10,000 nucleotides of DNA from Acropora yongei. Lineage: Eukaryota > Cnidaria > Anthozoa > Scleractinia > Acroporidae. The notes beneath the pieces are model-generated. The model was not told the DNA's origin, did not search any database, and saw nothing but the letters and a program-made list of their open reading frames with translations. A program made the position numbers and the translations under genes. Positions 8,285-10,000 of this stretch are shown here, piece after piece; position 1 is the first letter of the stretch; the number at the start of each line of letters is the position of its first letter. Where the stretch lies: the NCBI GenBank assembly GCA_014634225.1, contig BLFN01000732.1:5396641-5406640 (forward strand). The letters run 5' to 3'.

Positions 8285-8461
8285 GACGACTCTGACGTTG
8301 GCAAGGACGATGACGATGACAGTGACGATGACGACGACGATGACGATGATGATGACGATGCTGACGTCGACGATTACGATAATGATGGCGACGATGATGA
8401 CGATGACGTTGGCGATGACGATGAAGGCAATGACTCTAATGATGATGACGAGGAGGAGAAG
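8285..8461 (+). repeat. Imperfect GAC/GAT triplet repeat encoding an Asp-rich tract
   Basis: About 59 triplets, mostly GAC or GAT, with scattered changes (TCT, GTT, GGC, AAT, TAC) and a GAG GAG GAG AAG end. In the frame that starts at 8285 it reads as Asp-rich: roughly two thirds Asp, plus Glu at the end. That frame is preceded by TGA (8279-8281), has no Met, and stays open into exon 4. The simplest view is an intronic microsatellite close to the acceptor of exon 4. The alternative, a coding acidic segment, is discussed among the findings. Confidence 0.85.
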
Positions 8462-8536
8462 AGGATTTCCGCCGGTTTAAACCTTGAAAACACAGAATAC
8501 CTACTTTCCTCACTTTGTTGTTGTTCCAATCTACAG

Positions 8537-8662
8537 GATATTGGAGTTCAAGTGTATTTTCTCAAACTGGGTGTGGAGTTTAGTCTGTGGATACCAGTGG
8601 ACATAATGCTGACGTTTCCTGACCTGGAAAATTCTCTCAATCCATTAAAGCTTGCTTTAGAG
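8537..8662 (+). CDS. Exon 4: beta-rich segment of the C-terminal region
   Basis: A pyrimidine-rich tract, TTTCCTCACTTTGTTGTTG, and CTACAG (AG 8535-8536) precede the exon, and GAG|GTAATG (8662/8663) ends it. Only phase 0 is open through all 126 bases; the other two frames hit TAG or TAA. It encodes 42 residues: DIGVQVYFLKLGVEFSLWIP, then VDIMLTFPDLENSLNPLKLALE. The alternation of hydrophobic and polar residues in the first half predicts beta-strands that resemble those at the end of exon 3. Phase 0 on both sides makes it a cassette that could be skipped without a frame change. Confidence 0.75.
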
Positions 8663-9064
8663 GTAATGGGCAGAGATACGTTTTACAGTCAATTCTAAAA
8701 AACACTTTATGATCGGAGAAAAACCACAACTTTGAGAACTCAGTAAACACTAAGCTGGGTTTTAGGAAAGAACTGAACTTTCTTCTCCTGTTGAAAATTT
8801 AATAAATGCATAAGCAACATGTACCAAACATTTTTCCAGCCAAACTGGGAAACTGATAATTTGCCATGGAAACTTAATTGGGAAGGGAAATGATTATAGT
8901 GCCGAGATGATCGTTGACAAAATGCACTTTAATCTACTCTATGAATACATAAAATTTCAGAACAAAAAAACCTGCATGCAACCACCGATCATTGATATTA
9001 AAAAACCTTTAGTTAATCTTTCCTCGGTGATCCTGATGTCTTTTTCAATCTACTTTCTCTCCAG
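8663..9064 (+). other. Intron 4
   Basis: A 402-base intron from GTAATG to TTTCTCTCCAG (AG 9063-9064). It contains an AATAAA at 8801-8806, which could serve as an internal polyadenylation signal but is probably incidental. Nothing else is recognised. Confidence 0.6.
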
Positions 9065-9403
9065 ATCAAGCCTACCGTTGCAGTGACAACCAGTCTAGCA
9101 GGCTATGTATCAGTCTTCGCGCTCCGTGGGGGAGTTTATGGCGATGGCACCCTGGTGAGAGGCGGCTTCCCTGTCAAGCTGTCATACCGGACAGATCGTT
9201 ACCCAGGAAGAAAGTGGTGCTTAGATCTATCTGCAAGAGTGACTGCCATGGAGCTTGAAGCTGGGATTTTCTATCCATGGATCTCGTGCAGATGGAAGGT
9301 GTTCTGGTTAAGCTGTGGTTGGGGCGATCGACGCACTCTTTACCGTTTTGGAAAATGGGCCGCTTTTAGATACAACTGGAGGTTGTTTCAAGCTTGCTTT
9401 TAA
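9065..9403 (+). CDS. Exon 5 (last): Trp- and Cys-rich C-terminal segment
   Basis: The exon opens after CTCTCCAG and continues the phase-0 frame of exon 4 to TAA 9401-9403, giving 112 residues. It starts IKPTVAVTTSLAGYVSVFAL, passes GGVYGDGTLV and LSYRTDRYPGRKWCLD, then VTAMELEAGIFYPWISC, WKVFWLSCGWGDRRTLYRFG and ends WRLFQACF. Four Cys (KWC, ISC, LSC, QAC) could make two disulfides. There are seven Trp, many paired with aromatic or basic residues, which suggests a compact, beta-rich secreted or luminal fold. From the furin-type site in exon 3 to this stop the released piece would be about 249 residues. I do not recognise the family. No AATAAA was seen just downstream, though AATAGA occurs near 9440. 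Confidence 0.75.
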   Translation: MKPTVAVTTSLAGYVSVFALRGGVYGDGTLVRGGFPVKLSYRTDRYPGRKWCLDLSARVTAMELEAGIFYPWISCRWKVFWLSCGWGDRRTLYRFGKWAAFRYNWRLFQACF

Positions 9404-9484
9404 CTATATAAGCATGCAAAATGTCTGACTTATTGCCTCAATAGAAGTCCAAGACAGAATTAATCTGGTGTAGTTCGGGGTCAG

Positions 9485-9560
9485 GTAGTTTATTTGCCTT
9501 GATTGAAAAAGATCATCTGGGTGATTGGAGTCCTGAGAAGGACGGTTGTTAGTGACTTAC

Positions 9561-9613
<53 letters not shown>

Positions 9614-9614
9614 G

Positions 9615-9648
<34 letters not shown>

Positions 9649-9670
9649 ATTTTCAACTGACTTACGCTAT

Positions 9671-9746
<76 letters not shown>

Positions 9747-9766
9747 ATCATCCAGATGATCTTTTC

Positions 9767-9799
<33 letters not shown>

Positions 9800-9822
9800 A
9801 TTTCTCATGTAGTTTATTTGCC
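9485..9822. mobile_element. Long inverted-repeat element flanked by 14-bp direct repeats
   Basis: Two 132-base arms (9497-9628 and 9644-9775) are reverse complements with no gaps and about eight mismatches, separated by a 15-base centre. The 14 bases GTAGTTTATTTGCC occur directly repeated at 9485-9498 and 9809-9822, as a target-site duplication would. The right arm contains CTCTGAAGATGGCTTCCG and GTTGTCGAAACGTCAGTC. The CTGAAGA...GAAACGTC order is a motif I associate with dispersed repeats, including Penelope-like retroelements, in many invertebrates. No protein frame of an autonomous element is present, so it is a non-autonomous or truncated, inverted dimer. Class assignment is tentative; the palindrome itself is directly visible. 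Confidence 0.75.
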
Positions 9823-10000
9823 GGGTTCGTCCAAGAAGTGCAAGGGGCTAACGCTAATTACGCTTATTATGATCTATTCCTAGATTCTATTTCTCTTTTC
9901 ATCGCCCGTGTAGCAGGTCTAAAACGGGGTAGAGGTAAAGGGAGAGCGAGAGCGGGGATTAAAGGTTTAGTTTTAGGTAACAGTCCAAATTTTTGCAAAG
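9823..10000. other. No gene seen
   Basis: Short flank with a purine-rich run (about 9926-9957). No coding or repeat feature can be supported before the window ends. Confidence 0.4.

Noticed and set aside
8283..8480. 65-codon Met/Thr-rich frame
   Set aside because: Out-of-frame reading of the GAC/GAT triplet repeat.
8801..8806. AATAAA in intron 4
   Set aside because: AT-rich DNA yields this hexamer often, and exon 5 continues the gene in frame downstream.
9674..9883. 69-codon frame beginning at a TTG-like or similar start in the right arm
   Set aside because: Falls in one arm of the inverted-repeat element and its flank; the same sequence is present inverted in the other arm.

Overview
The window reads as nuclear DNA of an animal, most likely an anthozoan cnidarian such as a stony coral. 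It is AT-rich. Its exons are separated by introns with pyrimidine-tract/AG acceptors and GT donors, and several palindromic MITE-like repeats sit between and inside genes. The species call is an inference from gene and repeat style; I cannot search a database. No bacterial operons, Shine-Dalgarno starts, rRNA or tRNA genes were seen.

Layout. 1-773: repeat-like, non-coding DNA. 774-851 (+): a short THAP-zinc-finger-like remnant. 1212-2512 (-): a decayed gene with a SWIM zinc finger followed by a YqaJ/lambda-exonuclease-type nuclease domain. It is spread over three frames and carries stops, single-base frameshifts and loss of the expected SPDG region. 2641-3550: no gene seen. 3551-9403 (+): a multi-exon gene that fills most of the window. 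9485-9822: a long inverted-repeat element flanked by a 14-bp direct repeat.

The main gene is best explained as a type II membrane protein of BRICHOS-like architecture. Exon 1 (3551-3844) gives a short cytosolic tail, one strong transmembrane helix and a linker. Exon 2 (5542-5858) gives a BRICHOS-like luminal segment ending at a GTAAGA donor. Exon 3 (6776 to about 7763) gives a glycosylated ectodomain that ends in an RTRR furin-type site and leads into a beta-rich region. Exons 4 (8537-8662) and 5 (9065-9403) complete a beta-rich, Trp/Cys-rich C-terminal part. The exon 2/3 (phase 2) and 4/5 (phase 0) junctions join cleanly. The 3/4 junction works with a weak donor. The exon 1/2 phases disagree, and exons 1 and 2 each seem to lack one base, so the locus is a diverging pseudogene, carries assembly indels, or has an unseen small exon.

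The introns of this gene hold a Harbinger-type MITE with a TTA target duplication (3905-4235), a 378-bp-offset near-identical tandem duplication (4480-5137), a palindromic MITE (6108-6287) and a GAY-triplet repeat (8285-8461). That last repeat is read, without any stop, as an Asp-rich segment in frame with exon 4.
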